NCBI RefSeq assembly: GCF_900107725.1
Contig: NZ_FNQO01000001.1
Location: 1,666,458 to 1,730,457, forward strand
Direction of reading: 5' to 3'
From: Microbulbifer marinus
GTDB taxonomy: Bacteria; Pseudomonadota; Gammaproteobacteria; Pseudomonadales; Cellvibrionaceae
DNA: 64,000 bases
Under the pieces are notes generated by a model that worked only from the letters and a program-made list of their open reading frames with translations, had not been told where the DNA came from and did no database searches. This document shows, piece by piece, positions 32,024-42,699 of the stretch. The translations under genes were made by a program, and so were the position numbers. Each line of letters opens with the position of its first letter. Position 1 is the first letter of the stretch.

Positions 32024-34759
32024 TTACAGCTCGCGGGCAACCTTAACGATATCGTAGACCTCGATCTGGTCGCCGGGCTTGACGTCGTTGTAGTCCTTCA
32101 CGCCAATACCACACTCCATACCGTTGCGCACTTCCTGCACATCGTCCTTGAAGCGGCGCAGGGACTCCAGTTCGCCCTGGTAGATCACGACGTTGTCGCG
32201 CAGTACACGGATCGGCTTGTTGCGGTGCACGACCCCCTCGGTGACCATACAGCCGGCAATGGCGCCGAACTTCGGCGAGCGGAACACGTCGCGCACTTCG
32301 GCGATACCGACGATATCTTCGCGCAGCTCCGGCTCCAGCATGCCCGACAGGGCCTGCTTCACTTCGTCCAGCAGGTTATAGATCACGCTGTAGTAACGGA
32401 TCTCAACGCTCTCGGTCTCCGCCAGTTTGCGCGCGGCGACGTCGGCGCGGGTGTTGAAACCGATCACGATAGCGCCGGAAGTCAGGGCCAGGTTGATATC
32501 GTTCTCGGCGATACCACCCACACCACTGGACACGACGTTGACGGAAACTTCCTCGTTGCCGATATCCGCCAGCGCACCCAGGATGGCTTCCAGGGAGCCG
32601 CGCACGTCGGCCTTGATCACCACCGGCAGCACCTTGCGCTCGCCGGCGGCCATGTCCGCGAACATGTTTTCCAGCTTGGCGGCCTGCTGGCGCTTCTGGC
32701 GCTCACTGCGCTCCTTCTCGGCGCGCTGCTCGGCCACTTCGCGGGCCTTGCGCTCGTCCGCCACCACCAGGAATTCATCACCGGCATTCGGCGTAGTATC
32801 CAGACCCAGCAGCTCCACCGGGGTGGAGGGGCCAGCTTCCTTAACCTGTTTGCCCAGCTCGTTGGTCATCGCGCGCACGCGGCCGTAGCTCTGACCGGCC
32901 AGCACGATATCACCGCGCTTCAGCTCGCCGTTCTGCACCAGCAGGGTGGCAACCACACCGCGACCTTTCTCCAGGCGCGATTCGATCACGACGCCGGTCG
33001 CCGGCACGCCGACCTTGGCCTTCAGCTCGAGCATTTCCGCCTGCAATGAAATGGCTTCCAGCAGATCGTCGATACCCTGGCCGGTGTGCGCAGATACATT
33101 GATGAACTGCGTGTCGCCACCCCAGTCTTCCGGGATCACGTCTTTCGCGGCCAGTTCGTTCTTGACCCGGTCCGGATCCGCCGATTCCTTATCGCACTTG
33201 TTGATGGCGACAACCAGCGGTACGCCGGCGGCGCGGGCGTGATTGACGGCCTCTTCGGTCTGCGGCATCACACCGTCGTCCGCGGCCACTACCAGAATCA
33301 CCACGTCGGTGGCCTGGGCGCCGCGCGCACGCATCGCGGTAAACGCGGCGTGGCCCGGGGTGTCCAGGAAGGCGATCTCGCCCTGGCTGGTCTGCACGCG
33401 GTAGGCACCGATGTGCTGGGTAATACCGCCGGCCTCGCCAGAGGCAACCTTGGTCTCGCGAATATAGTCCAGCAGCGAGGTCTTGCCGTGGTCAACGTGA
33501 CCCATCACGGTCACCACCGGTGCGCGCGACACCTCTTCACCCTCGGCCGCCTGGGCCTCGGCCACCAGCGTCTCCTCCAGCTCGGACTCGGAGCGGTACA
33601 CCACTTTGTGGCCCATCTCCTCGACGATCAACTGTGCGGTATCGCGGTCCAGGCTCTGGTTGATGGTGACCATCTCGCCCATCTTCATCAGGCGCTTAAT
33701 CAGCTCACCGGCCTTGATATTCATCTGCTTGGCCAGCTCGCCGACGGTGATGGTTTCACCCAACTGTACTTCGTACACCTGCTTTCCTGTCGGCCTCTTG
33801 AAGCCGTGTGTAGGTTTGATTTTCAGCGTCGGACGGGACAGCGAGCGGGTGCTGCGCTTCTCGTCCTCGTCGCTTTCGAAAGCCTCGAGAGCCTGGTCGT
33901 ACAGCGCGGTCTTGCTGGATTTTTTCGGGCCGCCCTTGGCCGCGCGCCGTCCGCGACGCTTGCGCGGTTCTTCCTCGTCCTTTTCCACGACCACAGTTTC
34001 CAGCTTGCGGCGCAGAGACGGCTTGACCGCTTCGGTCTTGGCCTTCTCCTGCTTTTCCTGCTCGACGCGCTGGCGCTCCGCCTCGACGCGGGCCTTCTTC
34101 TCTTCCAGCTCGCGCTCTTCCTGCTGGGCCTGCTGCTTGCGGCGCTCCATTGCAGCGATACGCATCGCCTCTATGTCGTCGACATAGCTGGTGCGGACCG
34201 GCGCCGGCTCGGGCTTCTCTGCCGGCTTTTCCTCGGCAGCTGCCGGCTCGGGCTCGGCCGCGCTTTCCGCTGCTGCCTGCTGTGCCGCGACTTCGGCTTC
34301 CGCCGCTTCACGGGCGGCCTGCGCTTCCGCTTCCGCGCGGGCGCGCTCGGCTTCCAGCTGTTCGGCGCGGGCTTTCTCCTGCGCGGCCTGTTCCGCCAGT
34401 GCCTGATCCAGCTCCGCCTGCGATTCTGCCTCTTGAGCCGCCTCGGCCTCCAGCTCTTCCGCCGGGCGCTTCACATAGGTGCGCTTCTTGCGCACTTCCA
34501 CATTCACGGTTTTACGGCCGGTGCCAGAGCCGGTTTTCAGTGTAGTGGTGGTCTTGCGCTTCAGGGTGATTTTGCGCGGCGCAGCGCCCTGCTCTCCATG
34601 ACTGCTTTTCAGGAAGTTGAGCAGGACCTGTTTTTCCTCATCCGACACCACCGCATCCGCAGTCGTGTGGGGCAAACCCGCTTCCTTCATCTGCTTGAGC
34701 AGACGATCCTCGGTGGCACCAACCGATTTGGCGAGTTCGCTAACTGTTACTTCGGCCAT
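32024..34759 (-). CDS. infB: Translation initiation factor IF-2
   Basis: GTPase that brings initiator tRNA to the 30S subunit. 911 residues (E. coli: 890). N-terminal helical IF2_N module ([20 protein letters not shown]) and a long charged Ala/Glu/Arg/Lys coiled region (about 100-330), a second IF2_N module ([20 protein letters not shown]), then the GTPase domain with G1 [12 protein letters not shown], the [10 protein letters not shown]3 motif and [10 protein letters not shown]4. Domains II-IV complete it. The N-terminal low-complexity part varies in length between species. RBS AGGAGAGA upstream of the ATG at 34759. Between nusA and rbfA. Confidence 0.98.
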   Translation of the reverse strand: MAEVTVSELAKSVGATEDRLLKQMKEAGLPHTTADAVVSDEEKQVLLNFLKSSHGEQGAAPRKITLKRKTTTTLKTGSGTGRKTVNVEVRKKRTYVKRPAEELEAEAAQEAESQAELDQALAEQAAQEKARAEQLEAERARAEAEAQAAREAAEAEVAAQQAAAESAAEPEPAAAEEKPAEKPEPAPVRTSYVDDIEAMRIAAMERRKQQAQQEERELEEKKARVEAERQRVEQEKQEKAKTEAVKPSLRRKLETVVVEKDEEEPRKRRGRRAAKGGPKKSSKTALYDQALEAFESDEDEKRSTRSLSRPTLKIKPTHGFKRPTGKQVYEVQLGETITVGELAKQMNIKAGELIKRLMKMGEMVTINQSLDRDTAQLIVEEMGHKVVYRSESELEETLVAEAQAAEGEEVSRAPVVTVMGHVDHGKTSLLDYIRETKVASGEAGGITQHIGAYRVQTSQGEIAFLDTPGHAAFTAMRARGAQATDVVILVVAADDGVMPQTEEAVNHARAAGVPLVVAINKCDKESADPDRVKNELAAKDVIPEDWGGDTQFINVSAHTGQGIDDLLEAISLQAEMLELKAKVGVPATGVVIESRLEKGRGVVATLLVQNGELKRGDIVLAGQSYGRVRAMTNELGKQVKEAGPSTPVELLGLDTTPNAGDEFLVVADERKAREVAEQRAEKERSERQKRQQAAKLENMFADMAAGERKVLPVVIKADVRGSLEAILGALADIGNEEVSVNVVSSGVGGIAENDINLALTSGAIVIGFNTRADVAARKLAETESVEIRYYSVIYNLLDEVKQALSGMLEPELREDIVGIAEVRDVFRSPKFGAIAGCMVTEGVVHRNKPIRVLRDNVVIYQGELESLRRFKDDVQEVRNGMECGIGVKDYNDVKPGDQIEVYDIVKVAREL

Positions 34760-34817
34760 TCTCTCTCCTAAAAGTCACTTGGTCGGAGGGGGTTACTTGT
34801 TCGTTTCGCGTTAATAC

Positions 34818-36320
34818 TTATGCTTGTTCGCCGCTGTCGTCGGCAAACCACGGCTCGCGCGCCTTCATGATCAGCGCTGCGGCACGTTCCTGGTCGACAC
34901 CTTCGATATCGAGCAGGTCATCCACCGCCTGCTCCGCCAGGTCTTCCATGGAGGCAATGCCGCGACTGGCCAGCAAGAAGGCCAGGTGACGGTCCATACC
35001 GTCCATATTCAGCAGGTCTTCCTGCGGCTCGGACGCATCCAGCTGCTCTTCGGACGCCAGCGCCTGAGTCAGCAGCGCGTCCTTGGCACGGGCGCGCAGT
35101 TCCTCGGCGATTTCCTCGTCGAAGCCCTCGATACCCAGCATTTCCTCGATGGGGACATAGGCCACTTCTTCCAGAGTGGTGAAGCCCTCATCCACCAGCA
35201 CGCCGGCAACGTCTTCGTCGATATCCAGGCGCTCCATGAACGTTTCCATGATGGTGCTGGACTCGGCTTCCTGCTTGCTCTGCCACTCATCAACGCTCAT
35301 CACGTTGATCTGCCACTGGGTCAGTTCGGACGCCAGGCGTACGTTCTGGCCGCTGCGGCCGATGGCCATGGCCAAGTTTTCTTCGGCCACTGCCACGTCC
35401 ATGGAACCGGCATCTTCGTCGACGACGATGGATTCGATTTCCGCCGGCGCCATCGCATTGATGACAAACTGCGCCGGGTTCTCGTCCCACAGCACGATAT
35501 CGACGCGTTCGCCGGACAGCTCGTTGGAAACGGCCTGTACACGCGCGCCGCGCATGCCGACACAGGCGCCGACCGGATCGATACGGCCGTCGTTGGTGGT
35601 GACGGCGATCTTGGCGCGCAGGCCCGGATCGCGGGCAGCACCCTTGATTTCGATAACCTGTTCGGCAATTTCCGGCACTTCGATGCGGAACAGCTCGATG
35701 ATCATCTCCGGGCAGGAACGGCTCAACATCAGCTGCGGGCCGCGGGCCTCCGGCTGGATTTCCAGCAGGATGGCGCGCACGCGGTCGCCCAGACGGAAGA
35801 TCTCGCGACCTACCAGCTGATCACGCGGCAGGCGCGCTTCGGCGTTACCGCCCAGGTCCACGGCGATAAAGTCGCGGGTCACCTTCTTAACGGTGCCGCT
35901 GACCAGCTCACCGACACGGTCGCGGTACTCTTCCACAACCTTGGCGCGCTCGGCTTCGCGTACCTTCTGCACGATCACCTGCTTGGCGGTCTGCGCGGCG
36001 ATACGACCGAACTCTACGTTCTCGACCTGCTCGCGGTAGACATCGCCGGCTTTCAGTTCGGGATCTTTCTCGTGGGCCTCTTCCAGAGTGAACTGGGTAC
36101 CCAGCTCCGCGAGGGTATCGTCATCCACGACTTCCCAGCTGCGGAAGGTCTCGTAGTCACCAGTCCGGCGATCGATAACGACTTCGATGGTGGAGTCCTC
36201 GTCGTAGCGCTTCTTGGTGGCCGTTGCCAGTGCCGCCTCGATGGCCTGGAAAATAATTTCCCGGTCAACGCCTTTCTCGTTGGATACCGCCTCGGCTACC
36301 AGCAAGATCTCTTTATTCAT
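34818..36320 (-). CDS. nusA: Transcription termination/antitermination factor NusA
   Basis: Binds RNA polymerase, promotes pausing, intrinsic termination and rRNA antitermination. 500 residues (E. coli: 495). N-terminal domain ([20 protein letters not shown]) to about 125; S1 domain about 135-200 ([20 protein letters not shown]); KH1/KH2 about 230-345 ([37 protein letters not shown]). Two C-terminal acidic repeats (about 360-500) have helix-hairpin-helix features ([40 protein letters not shown]). Follows rimP by 56 bases. Confidence 0.98.
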   Translation of the reverse strand: MNKEILLVAEAVSNEKGVDREIIFQAIEAALATATKKRYDEDSTIEVVIDRRTGDYETFRSWEVVDDDTLAELGTQFTLEEAHEKDPELKAGDVYREQVENVEFGRIAAQTAKQVIVQKVREAERAKVVEEYRDRVGELVSGTVKKVTRDFIAVDLGGNAEARLPRDQLVGREIFRLGDRVRAILLEIQPEARGPQLMLSRSCPEMIIELFRIEVPEIAEQVIEIKGAARDPGLRAKIAVTTNDGRIDPVGACVGMRGARVQAVSNELSGERVDIVLWDENPAQFVINAMAPAEIESIVVDEDAGSMDVAVAEENLAMAIGRSGQNVRLASELTQWQINVMSVDEWQSKQEAESSTIMETFMERLDIDEDVAGVLVDEGFTTLEEVAYVPIEEMLGIEGFDEEIAEELRARAKDALLTQALASEEQLDASEPQEDLLNMDGMDRHLAFLLASRGIASMEDLAEQAVDDLLDIEGVDQERAAALIMKAREPWFADDSGEQA

Positions 36321-36376
36321 GCAGCTGTGCCTCTAAATCGCCTGAATCCAGGCTCCTGTACAGGTTACTAAATAGG

Positions 36377-36841
36377 TTACTTGGTAAATTGGGGAACTAT
36401 GTTTGCCTTCTCGATACTGTCGATCGGCAACAGGTATTCGTTCTCGCTGTCCACGCGCAGTACCACTTCATCGCCCTCGACACCGGCGAGCAGACCGCGC
36501 CACTTGCGCTGTCCGTCCAGCGGCATGCGCAGGCGCACCTCTATCTGTGCGCCGACAAAGCGCTGGTACTGATCCAGCTTGTACAACGGGCGGTCAAGCC
36601 CAGGCGAAGAGACTTCCAGCGTGTACCTGCTGCTGATGGGATCTTCAACGTCCAGCACGGCACTCGCCTGGCGACTGACTTTTTCGCAGTCCTCCACGCT
36701 GATACCGTCTTCGGAGTCGATAAAGATACGCAGCAGCGCGTTGCGGCCGTGGGTCTGGTATTCGATACCCCAGAGTTCACAACCCAGCGATGCCACCACC
36801 GGCGCCAGAAGTTCTTCCAGCAGTTCGCGTTTGCTCGCCAT
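36377..36841 (-). CDS. rimP: Ribosome maturation factor RimP
   Basis: Required for 30S subunit maturation. 154 residues (E. coli: 150). Features: [40 protein letters not shown] and the [20 protein letters not shown] signature. The C-terminal SH3-like part ends in [10 protein letters not shown]. First protein gene of the rimP-nusA-infB unit, downstream of the initiator tRNA gene. Confidence 0.97.
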   Translation of the reverse strand: MASKRELLEELLAPVVASLGCELWGIEYQTHGRNALLRIFIDSEDGISVEDCEKVSRQASAVLDVEDPISSRYTLEVSSPGLDRPLYKLDQYQRFVGAQIEVRLRMPLDGQRKWRGLLAGVEGDEVVLRVDSENEYLLPIDSIEKANIVPQFTK

Positions 36842-36937
36842 TCACGTCACCACACTAAATCGGCAGGACTGCCGATTTGCACAGCCATCGGCTGCCCCGA
36901 AGGGGTGAAGTGCAAGAATGCACTTCGTAAAACAAAA

Positions 36938-36955
36938 AATGGGCCCACGGCCCAC
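36938..36955 (-). terminator. Second terminator between tRNA-fMet and rimP
   Basis: Read on the minus strand, TGGGCC and GGCCCA pair around GTG and are followed by TTTTTTG. A further stem without a T-tract, GAAGTGCA/TGCACTTC, lies just downstream (about 36906-36925). Both stand between the tRNA and rimP, so rimP transcription may depend on readthrough or on a promoter not identified here. Confidence 0.7.
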
Positions 36956-36991
36956 TTCGAATAGGTACCTGCAACATTTCCTGCAGATACG

Positions 36992-37013
36992 AAAAAGCCC
37001 CTGACGGGGCTTT
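36992..37013 (-). terminator. tRNA-fMet terminator
   Basis: On the minus strand AAAGCCCC pairs with GGGGCTTT around GTCA and runs into TTTTTC, 40 bases after the tRNA 3' end. A standard intrinsic terminator. Confidence 0.9.
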
Positions 37014-37054
37014 GACCGCACATCCGCACAGCCAGTATGCGCGGACGCAAAATT

Positions 37055-37131
<77 letters not shown>

Positions 37132-37207
37132 ACAACTCTGAGAAACGAAGCCTGGTTGTTCTTCGCTTCTCTGCGGTGGGTTGCCCCAACCGCTCAAGAG
37201 GCTGCGC

Positions 37208-37236
37208 ATTCTAGGGGCGCGGCCCCGGTGAGTCAA
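37208..37236 (-). promoter_or_regulatory. Sigma-70 promoter of the tRNA-fMet gene
   Basis: Read on the minus strand: -35 TTGACT (37236-37231), a 17-base spacer, -10 TAGAAT (37213-37208), then a GC-rich discriminator GCGCAGCC typical of stringently controlled stable-RNA promoters. The 37137-37502 gap otherwise holds only the leader of the tonB-receptor gene and its Fur-type box. Confidence 0.9.
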
Positions 37237-37394
37237 CCCACACTTGGCATTTATTTGCACTTAACCGTGAGGCGCCTCGTTGGACAGTATAGATAGACGC
37301 AGAAAAAACTCACCGTCTAAATTTCCCGCCGCCAAATCCGCAGCCACAACGCCCCCCGAATACAGCTTTCCCGCACTCAGCAGTAAATGCTATT

Positions 37395-37413
37395 GATACA
37401 GATTCTCATTTAC
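37395..37413 (+). promoter_or_regulatory. Fur-box-like operator before the TonB receptor
   Basis: GATACAGATTCTCATTTAC matches 14 of 19 positions of the Fur consensus GATAATGATTATCATTATC. It lies about 90 bases upstream of the receptor start codon, fitting iron repression of the receptor-PepSY pair. Confidence 0.65.
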
Positions 37414-37502
37414 TTTAGTATCGCCGGCCGTACGAACACATCCGCACCCGGTCCCGTTCCGGACCCGGTACTGCACAGAATAAACGTATCAGGAGCTCCC
37501 GC

Positions 37503-39599
37503 ATGCGCTGCACGAAAACCACTCTGGCTCTGGCCATTTCCCTAGCCTCCTCTGCCGCCCTTGCCGCTGACGAGCGCATCGAAGAGGAAATCGTCGTAAC
37601 CGCCAGCCGCACCGAGAAGCCGCTGAGCAGCATCCCCAATACAGTGACCCTGATTGACGAAGCGGAACTCACCGAGCAGCTGAGCGCCACCAGCGACCTC
37701 TCCACCATCCTCGGCAACCTGATCCCGAGTTTCTCGCCCAGCCGCCAGAAGATGACCAGCTCCGGCGAGAGCCTGCGCGGGCGCAAGCCGCTGTACCTGA
37801 TCGACGGCGTGCCGCAGTCGAACCCGCTGCGCAATGGCGGCCGCGATGGTCACACCATCGACCCGCTGATGCTGGAGCGGGTGGAAGTCATTCACGGCGC
37901 CAATGCGATCCACGGCATGGGTGCCTCCGGCGGTATCATCAACCTGGTGACCCGCACTCCCAGTGACGAGTTCCAGCAGAGCGTCCGCGTTGAATCCGCG
38001 CTGCAACCGGATGAGCTGAGCGATACGCTGGGCTATAACGGCAGCTACAGCGTTTCCGGCAAGCTGGACGCTGTAGATGTACTCGCCAGCGTCAGCTACC
38101 GCAACACCGGTATCAGCTACGACGCCAACGGCGACATTGTCGGCTTCGACAATACCCAGGGCGACACCATGGACAGCGATGCCGTCAACGCCTTCGTCAA
38201 GACCGGTTACAGCTGGGATGACCAGCGCCTGCAGCTGACCGTCAACCACTACCTGATCGAGGGCAACAACAACTGGCTGAGCGTCGACGGCGATATCGAT
38301 GCCGGCGTTCCCACCACCGCCATCGAGACGGATGTGCCCGGCAAGTCCCCGTCCAATGAGGTGACCACCATCAACCTGCAGTACACCAACGAGGAGTTTC
38401 TCGGTCAGAAACTGCGCGCACAGGTATTCTCGCAGGATTTTGCCGGCACCTACGGCGGCGGCAGCTACGCGACTTTCCAGGATCCGGCCTACGGCGAGGA
38501 AGTGTTCGACCAGTCGCAAAACAACTCGGAGAAACGCGGCCTGAAGCTGACCCTGATCAAGGATCAGATCGCCGGCGCCCCGATCAGCCTCGCCTACGGT
38601 GTCGACCTGCTCGAGGATGAAACCTGGCAGCAGCTGGTACAGACCGGCCGCGCCTGGGTACCGCCCACCCGCTACAAGAACATCGCCCCCTATGCGCAGG
38701 CGGAATTCGCCGGCATCGATCGCCTCACCGTCACTGCCGGGGTCCGTCACGAAATTTCCGAACTCACGGTGGACGACTTCACCACACTGTACTCCTACAA
38801 CGGTGGTCAATTCGTCAGAGGTGGCAACCCGGAGTTCAGCGAGACGCTCGGCAATATCGGCGCCACCTATACGATCAATGATGCCTGGCGCGTCTATGCC
38901 AACTACTCCGAGGGCTTCTCCATGCCCGACGTCGGCCGGGTACTGCGCGGCATCAACCAGCCGGATCAGGATGTTGAGAGTTTCCTCGATCTCAAACCGA
39001 TCCTGACCCAAAACGAAGAGTTCGGTGTCGAGTTCAGCGCGGAGCAATTTGCCGCGCAGCTGGCCTACTACACCTCGGACTCCGATTTCGGGCAGCGCCT
39101 GGCACTGGGCAGTGACGGCATCTACAGCGTCAAGAGGGAGCAGACCGAAATCGACGGTGCGGAACTGCGCGGACAGTGGTTTGCCAGCGACAGCGACACC
39201 CTGGAGGTCCGCTACGCCTACACCGAAGGCCGCTACGATTCCAATGCCGATGGCAAGGTGGACACCGACCTGGACGGCCGCAACATCGCCCCCAACCGCT
39301 TCAACCTGAGCTGGGCACGTAACTGGACAGATACATTCAGCACCCGACTGCAGGCCAACTGGTTGCTGGATCGCGATTTCGAGAACAGTGCCGGTGATGT
39401 CACCACCGAGTTCGACGGTTACACCATCATCGACGCCAGCGCCCAGCTGAAAGCCCTCGGCGGCGAATTTGCACTGGGTATCCAGAACCTGACCAACGAA
39501 GACTACTTCACTTACTATTCCCAGACCGCGGGTAACGATACCCGCAACTTCAAGGGGCTGGGCCGCAACGTGAACCTGTCATATTCGAAGGTTTTCTGA
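37503..39599 (+). CDS. TonB-dependent outer-membrane siderophore-type receptor
   Basis: A 698-residue outer-membrane barrel with a signal peptide (residues 1-21, LALAISLASSAALA). The TonB box region IEEEIVVTASR begins the mature part. The plug domain follows (about 30-150: LSTILGNLIPSFSPSRQK, LRGRKPLYLIDGVPQSNPL, VEVIHGANAIHGMGASGGII), then the 22-strand barrel. The C-terminus NVNLSYSKVF ends in the aromatic residue needed for assembly. Size and plug style fit hydroxamate/ferric siderophore receptors; the ligand is unknown. A Fur-type box lies upstream and a PepSY protein gene starts 3 bases after. Confidence 0.92.
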   Translation: MRCTKTTLALAISLASSAALAADERIEEEIVVTASRTEKPLSSIPNTVTLIDEAELTEQLSATSDLSTILGNLIPSFSPSRQKMTSSGESLRGRKPLYLIDGVPQSNPLRNGGRDGHTIDPLMLERVEVIHGANAIHGMGASGGIINLVTRTPSDEFQQSVRVESALQPDELSDTLGYNGSYSVSGKLDAVDVLASVSYRNTGISYDANGDIVGFDNTQGDTMDSDAVNAFVKTGYSWDDQRLQLTVNHYLIEGNNNWLSVDGDIDAGVPTTAIETDVPGKSPSNEVTTINLQYTNEEFLGQKLRAQVFSQDFAGTYGGGSYATFQDPAYGEEVFDQSQNNSEKRGLKLTLIKDQIAGAPISLAYGVDLLEDETWQQLVQTGRAWVPPTRYKNIAPYAQAEFAGIDRLTVTAGVRHEISELTVDDFTTLYSYNGGQFVRGGNPEFSETLGNIGATYTINDAWRVYANYSEGFSMPDVGRVLRGINQPDQDVESFLDLKPILTQNEEFGVEFSAEQFAAQLAYYTSDSDFGQRLALGSDGIYSVKREQTEIDGAELRGQWFASDSDTLEVRYAYTEGRYDSNADGKVDTDLDGRNIAPNRFNLSWARNWTDTFSTRLQANWLLDRDFENSAGDVTTEFDGYTIIDASAQLKALGGEFALGIQNLTNEDYFTYYSQTAGNDTRNFKGLGRNVNLSYSKVF

Positions 39600-39602
39600 T
39601 CC

Positions 39603-40754
39603 GTGCGCCACTGGCTTTTCATCCTGCACAAGTACGCGGGCCTGACGCTGGGCCTGCTGCTTTCCCTGATCGGCATCACCGGCAGCCTGCTGGTGTTCGA
39701 CCACGCACTGGATGAAAAGCTGGCGCCGGAAACCGTCACCTTCAAGCCTTCCCCACGCCCGGCCACTTACACGGAAATCTTCGCCGCCGCCCAGGCGGCG
39801 ATACCGGGCAACCCGGAACCCAGCCGGCTGATGACACCGCGCCAGCCCGGCAGCCCGTTTGTGGTGCGCTTTCCGACACCGGAGGGTGCGCCGGGCCCCA
39901 TTGAAGTCAGTGTTTCGCCGACCGATGCGGAAGTGCTGGCGGTGCGCGGCTGGGGCACTCCCGACTACACCATGAGCTGGATCTACCGCCTGCACTACAC
40001 GCTGCTGGCGGGTGGCACCGGCAAGACCGTTGTCGGTTTTATGGGGCTGCTGCTGATGCTGTTCTGCATTACCGGCGCTGTACTCTGGTGGCCGAAAAAA
40101 AGCAGGAGCAGCAAGACACGCTGGCGGCGCGCCTTCTCGATTTCCCAAGGTGGCAATCGCTTTCGCTTTTATTTTGACGTGCACAGGGTGTTCGGGATTT
40201 ATTTTCTGCCGCTGCTGCTGATGACCAGCTTCTCCGGCGTAACGCTGGTTTTCCCGCAGCAGGTGCGCGCAGTCGTCGGCACCTTTATTACCACCGAACC
40301 ACTGGCGCCGCTGCCGGGCTCCGTGGCGAGCCAGGGAAACAGGATCTCTGCCGACCGGGCCGTGGCCATCGGGCAAGCGGCCTTTCCCGGCGGCGAGCTG
40401 AAACGTATCTATCTGCCCACCAACGCCGCCGACAGCTACGGCATCACGTTTCGCGCGGCGGGTGAGGCCTGGAGCAACTACGGCGCCAGCTTTGTGCGCG
40501 TAGACCAATATTCCGGGGAGGTCCTGTTCACGCAGAATGTCACCGAAATTCCGCTGGGTAACAAAATCCTGCGCTGGCAATTTCCGCTGCACAACGGCGA
40601 CGCACTGGGCATCGTCGGACGCTGGCTGATATTGCTCGCCGGACTGACTCCAAGTCTATTGTTCGGCACGGGTGTCTATCTATGGTTAAAAAAGCGTGAG
40701 AAGAAAAGCTTCAAACGACGCACGATATTATCACCGGGCACTCCTACCGCCTGA
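39603..40754 (+). CDS. PepSY-associated TM protein (iron-uptake accessory)
   Basis: A 383-residue inner-membrane protein of the PepSY_TM family, frequently encoded next to TonB-dependent siderophore receptors. Four membrane segments: residues about 10-33 (KYAGLTLGLLLSLIGITGSL), 140-163 (GLLLMLFCITGAVLWWPKK), 193-212 and 340-362. PepSY-like periplasmic regions lie between them. A role in reduction or release of siderophore iron is proposed for the family but not proven. The start is GTG at 39603, three bases after the receptor stop, so the two form an operon. The C-terminus is basic. Confidence 0.87.
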   Translation: MRHWLFILHKYAGLTLGLLLSLIGITGSLLVFDHALDEKLAPETVTFKPSPRPATYTEIFAAAQAAIPGNPEPSRLMTPRQPGSPFVVRFPTPEGAPGPIEVSVSPTDAEVLAVRGWGTPDYTMSWIYRLHYTLLAGGTGKTVVGFMGLLLMLFCITGAVLWWPKKSRSSKTRWRRAFSISQGGNRFRFYFDVHRVFGIYFLPLLLMTSFSGVTLVFPQQVRAVVGTFITTEPLAPLPGSVASQGNRISADRAVAIGQAAFPGGELKRIYLPTNAADSYGITFRAAGEAWSNYGASFVRVDQYSGEVLFTQNVTEIPLGNKILRWQFPLHNGDALGIVGRWLILLAGLTPSLLFGTGVYLWLKKREKKSFKRRTILSPGTPTA

Positions 40755-41040
40755 ATCCTCTGGCCTGACAGCGAATGCCGGGGCAATTCCAAAATCGAGC
40801 GCTGTACCACGGGGACAGGGTAGAGCCGTAAAGGTCGGACCAAAAGAAGTCACCTGCGCCAAAGCCTCGATTCAGCCCCCTGGGCCTGAAGCATTGAAAT
40901 CTAGGGCACCGCTATTGCACGTGGATCGGCGCAAAGTCCAGAAATGAGATCAACCTGCCAGCAAACCACCGGCGGAAAAGGATGACGCAACGTTAGAGAC
41001 GAATATGCAGGACGCGCTATTGATCCACTGCAAAATGATT
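40755..41040. other. Intergenic region, nothing recognised
   Basis: About 285 bases between two convergent genes. I see no credible ORF, no strong intrinsic terminator and no repeat. A plus-strand frame at 40696-40947 has no protein-like character and overlaps the PepSY gene in another frame. Confidence 0.5.
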
Positions 41041-42699
41041 CTAATCCGCACGGGAAGATACGCTACTTCGAATCACCTGTGATTCGAAGTAATGTATCTT
41101 GCCGTTCAAGCGAAAAGGCCTCCGATCTGTGGCCTTGAAACCTGAGCCAGCCCAGCTTTGCGCCGGATCCAGGCCCTTAGCCTGGATACCGGCGATTTCT
41201 AACAGGCTGTGGGCAATGTGCGCGGTACTGACAGGCAGGTTTGCATTAGACTGAATCAAGGCCCAGCGTTCCGGGTGCCGCTTGCGCCAGCTTTGTGAGG
41301 CCCAGAAAAACTGTGTTGTTCGCAAGTCCTGCTCGGTGCCGATATTGTGCCCAAACAGCGCGCGCTCATCGTCCAGGAGATTCTCACCGTGATCGGATAC
41401 ATAGAGCAGCACTGCGGGCTGCTCCATGTTTTCGATTAACTCGATGGTGTCGGCGAGGATGCTATCGGTATATCGCAATGAGTTATCGTAGCTGTTGACG
41501 AGAAAATCGCGCCGTGATTGGTTTTCGAGGTTGTCATCCCAGACAGCAAACTCACGTGGATAGCGATTGCGAAATGTAAAGTGACTCCCGCGACCGTGCA
41601 TAATTACAAGACCACCATTCGATGCGGGGCCGGAGAGCAGCTGCTTTACCTCATTTAACAACGCCACATCGAGCTGTCGCTCAAAGTACTTGCGGGTGGT
41701 TGCCTCCCCAGCCAGAACATGAATATGGCCACCAAACTGACTGACTTCCTGAGTGGATATCCACCAGCTTTTTAACCCAACCTCCGAGAACGCGCGCAAT
41801 ATCGAAGCTTCACTTAGTATCCGATCAAACTCTGTTATCGGCGCAAGGCTCAACATGGCCGGCACTGAAACACGGGTCAGCGCTGATTGTGTCGTCACAT
41901 CTGGAAACCATATAACGGCGTTATTCGCCGCGATTCGGGGAGTAGTATTCCTTCTATACCCCTGTAGCGTCCAGTGGTCCGGACGCGCAGATTCCCCGAT
42001 AACCAGGACATAAATCGTGTCTTTGGGATCATCGGTTTGTGCATCGAAACGAAAAGTTTTCCGAGTTTCCAGGAATTCACGCGCCTGCCGGTATTGCTTC
42101 CAGGCGATATAACCTTGCGGAAGAATTCCCGCAGGGGCACTGCGGTCATGCACCAGGATATCGTAAGCCGCGAGTTCGACACCGTAGTCATAGGTGTGCA
42201 TCTGCCGGGCAGCAGCCACACCATAAGCGCAGATCAATAACAGCGCCAAAGCCAATCTTGTCCTGTGGGGCACCCGCCAGTGCAGGTCGAGAATTCCGTA
42301 CAAGCCACCCAGCCATATTGCAGACAATGCCAATACGGATAGAGCAATCGGCGCCGTAAAGCTCGATAAGAACTCTGGCAGCTCTGCCATCTCCCCCGCT
42401 AATATCAGCAGGTAGCTCGCGCTCAAACGGCTCTGATAGAAAACCACCAGGAACAGATCAATGGCAGTAGTGATATAAAACGGCAGCAGCAGGGCATGCA
42501 GTAACAAAGGCTTTTCTACCAGGCTGTGCAACAGCAACAAACCGAGCACCGAAGCGGCTAAATTAAATAGCAGCAGTGGCTCCAGCTTTATCTCCAGCCC
42601 AGGTAGCAGACCGGCATCGAAGAGCAGTAACGGGGAAAGTAAATAGCCGTTGAGCAGCAGTAGAACCCACAACCCTCGTACATTTAAAATCTGGAACAT
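41041..42699 (-). CDS. Phosphoethanolamine transferase-like membrane sulfatase-fold enzyme
   Basis: A 552-residue protein of the EptA/CptA class. Five N-terminal membrane helices (about residues 8-28, 40-60, 66-88, 110-135 and 147-163) anchor a periplasmic alkaline-phosphatase-fold domain. Diagnostic motifs are VIGESARPDHWTLQGYRRNT (zinc site and GES-R pattern), the nucleophile Thr in SALTRVSVPAM, HGRGSHFTFRNRYP and LYVSDHGENLLDD with metal-binding Asp-His. It would transfer phosphoethanolamine to lipid A or another envelope glycan; the acceptor is unknown. Its last 20 codons contain a perfect 10-bp hairpin (41072-41095). No PmrAB-type regulator is adjacent. Confidence 0.87.
   Translation of the reverse strand: MFQILNVRGLWVLLLLNGYLLSPLLLFDAGLLPGLEIKLEPLLLFNLAASVLGLLLLHSLVEKPLLLHALLLPFYITTAIDLFLVVFYQSRLSASYLLILAGEMAELPEFLSSFTAPIALSVLALSAIWLGGLYGILDLHWRVPHRTRLALALLLICAYGVAAARQMHTYDYGVELAAYDILVHDRSAPAGILPQGYIAWKQYRQAREFLETRKTFRFDAQTDDPKDTIYVLVIGESARPDHWTLQGYRRNTTPRIAANNAVIWFPDVTTQSALTRVSVPAMLSLAPITEFDRILSEASILRAFSEVGLKSWWISTQEVSQFGGHIHVLAGEATTRKYFERQLDVALLNEVKQLLSGPASNGGLVIMHGRGSHFTFRNRYPREFAVWDDNLENQSRRDFLVNSYDNSLRYTDSILADTIELIENMEQPAVLLYVSDHGENLLDDERALFGHNIGTEQDLRTTQFFWASQSWRKRHPERWALIQSNANLPVSTAHIAHSLLEIAGIQAKGLDPAQSWAGSGFKATDRRPFRLNGKIHYFESQVIRSSVSSRAD

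Noticed and set aside
33086-36371. Long plus-strand frames opposite infB and nusA
   Set aside because: Same antisense artefact over strongly coding genes; no ribosome binding sites or domains.
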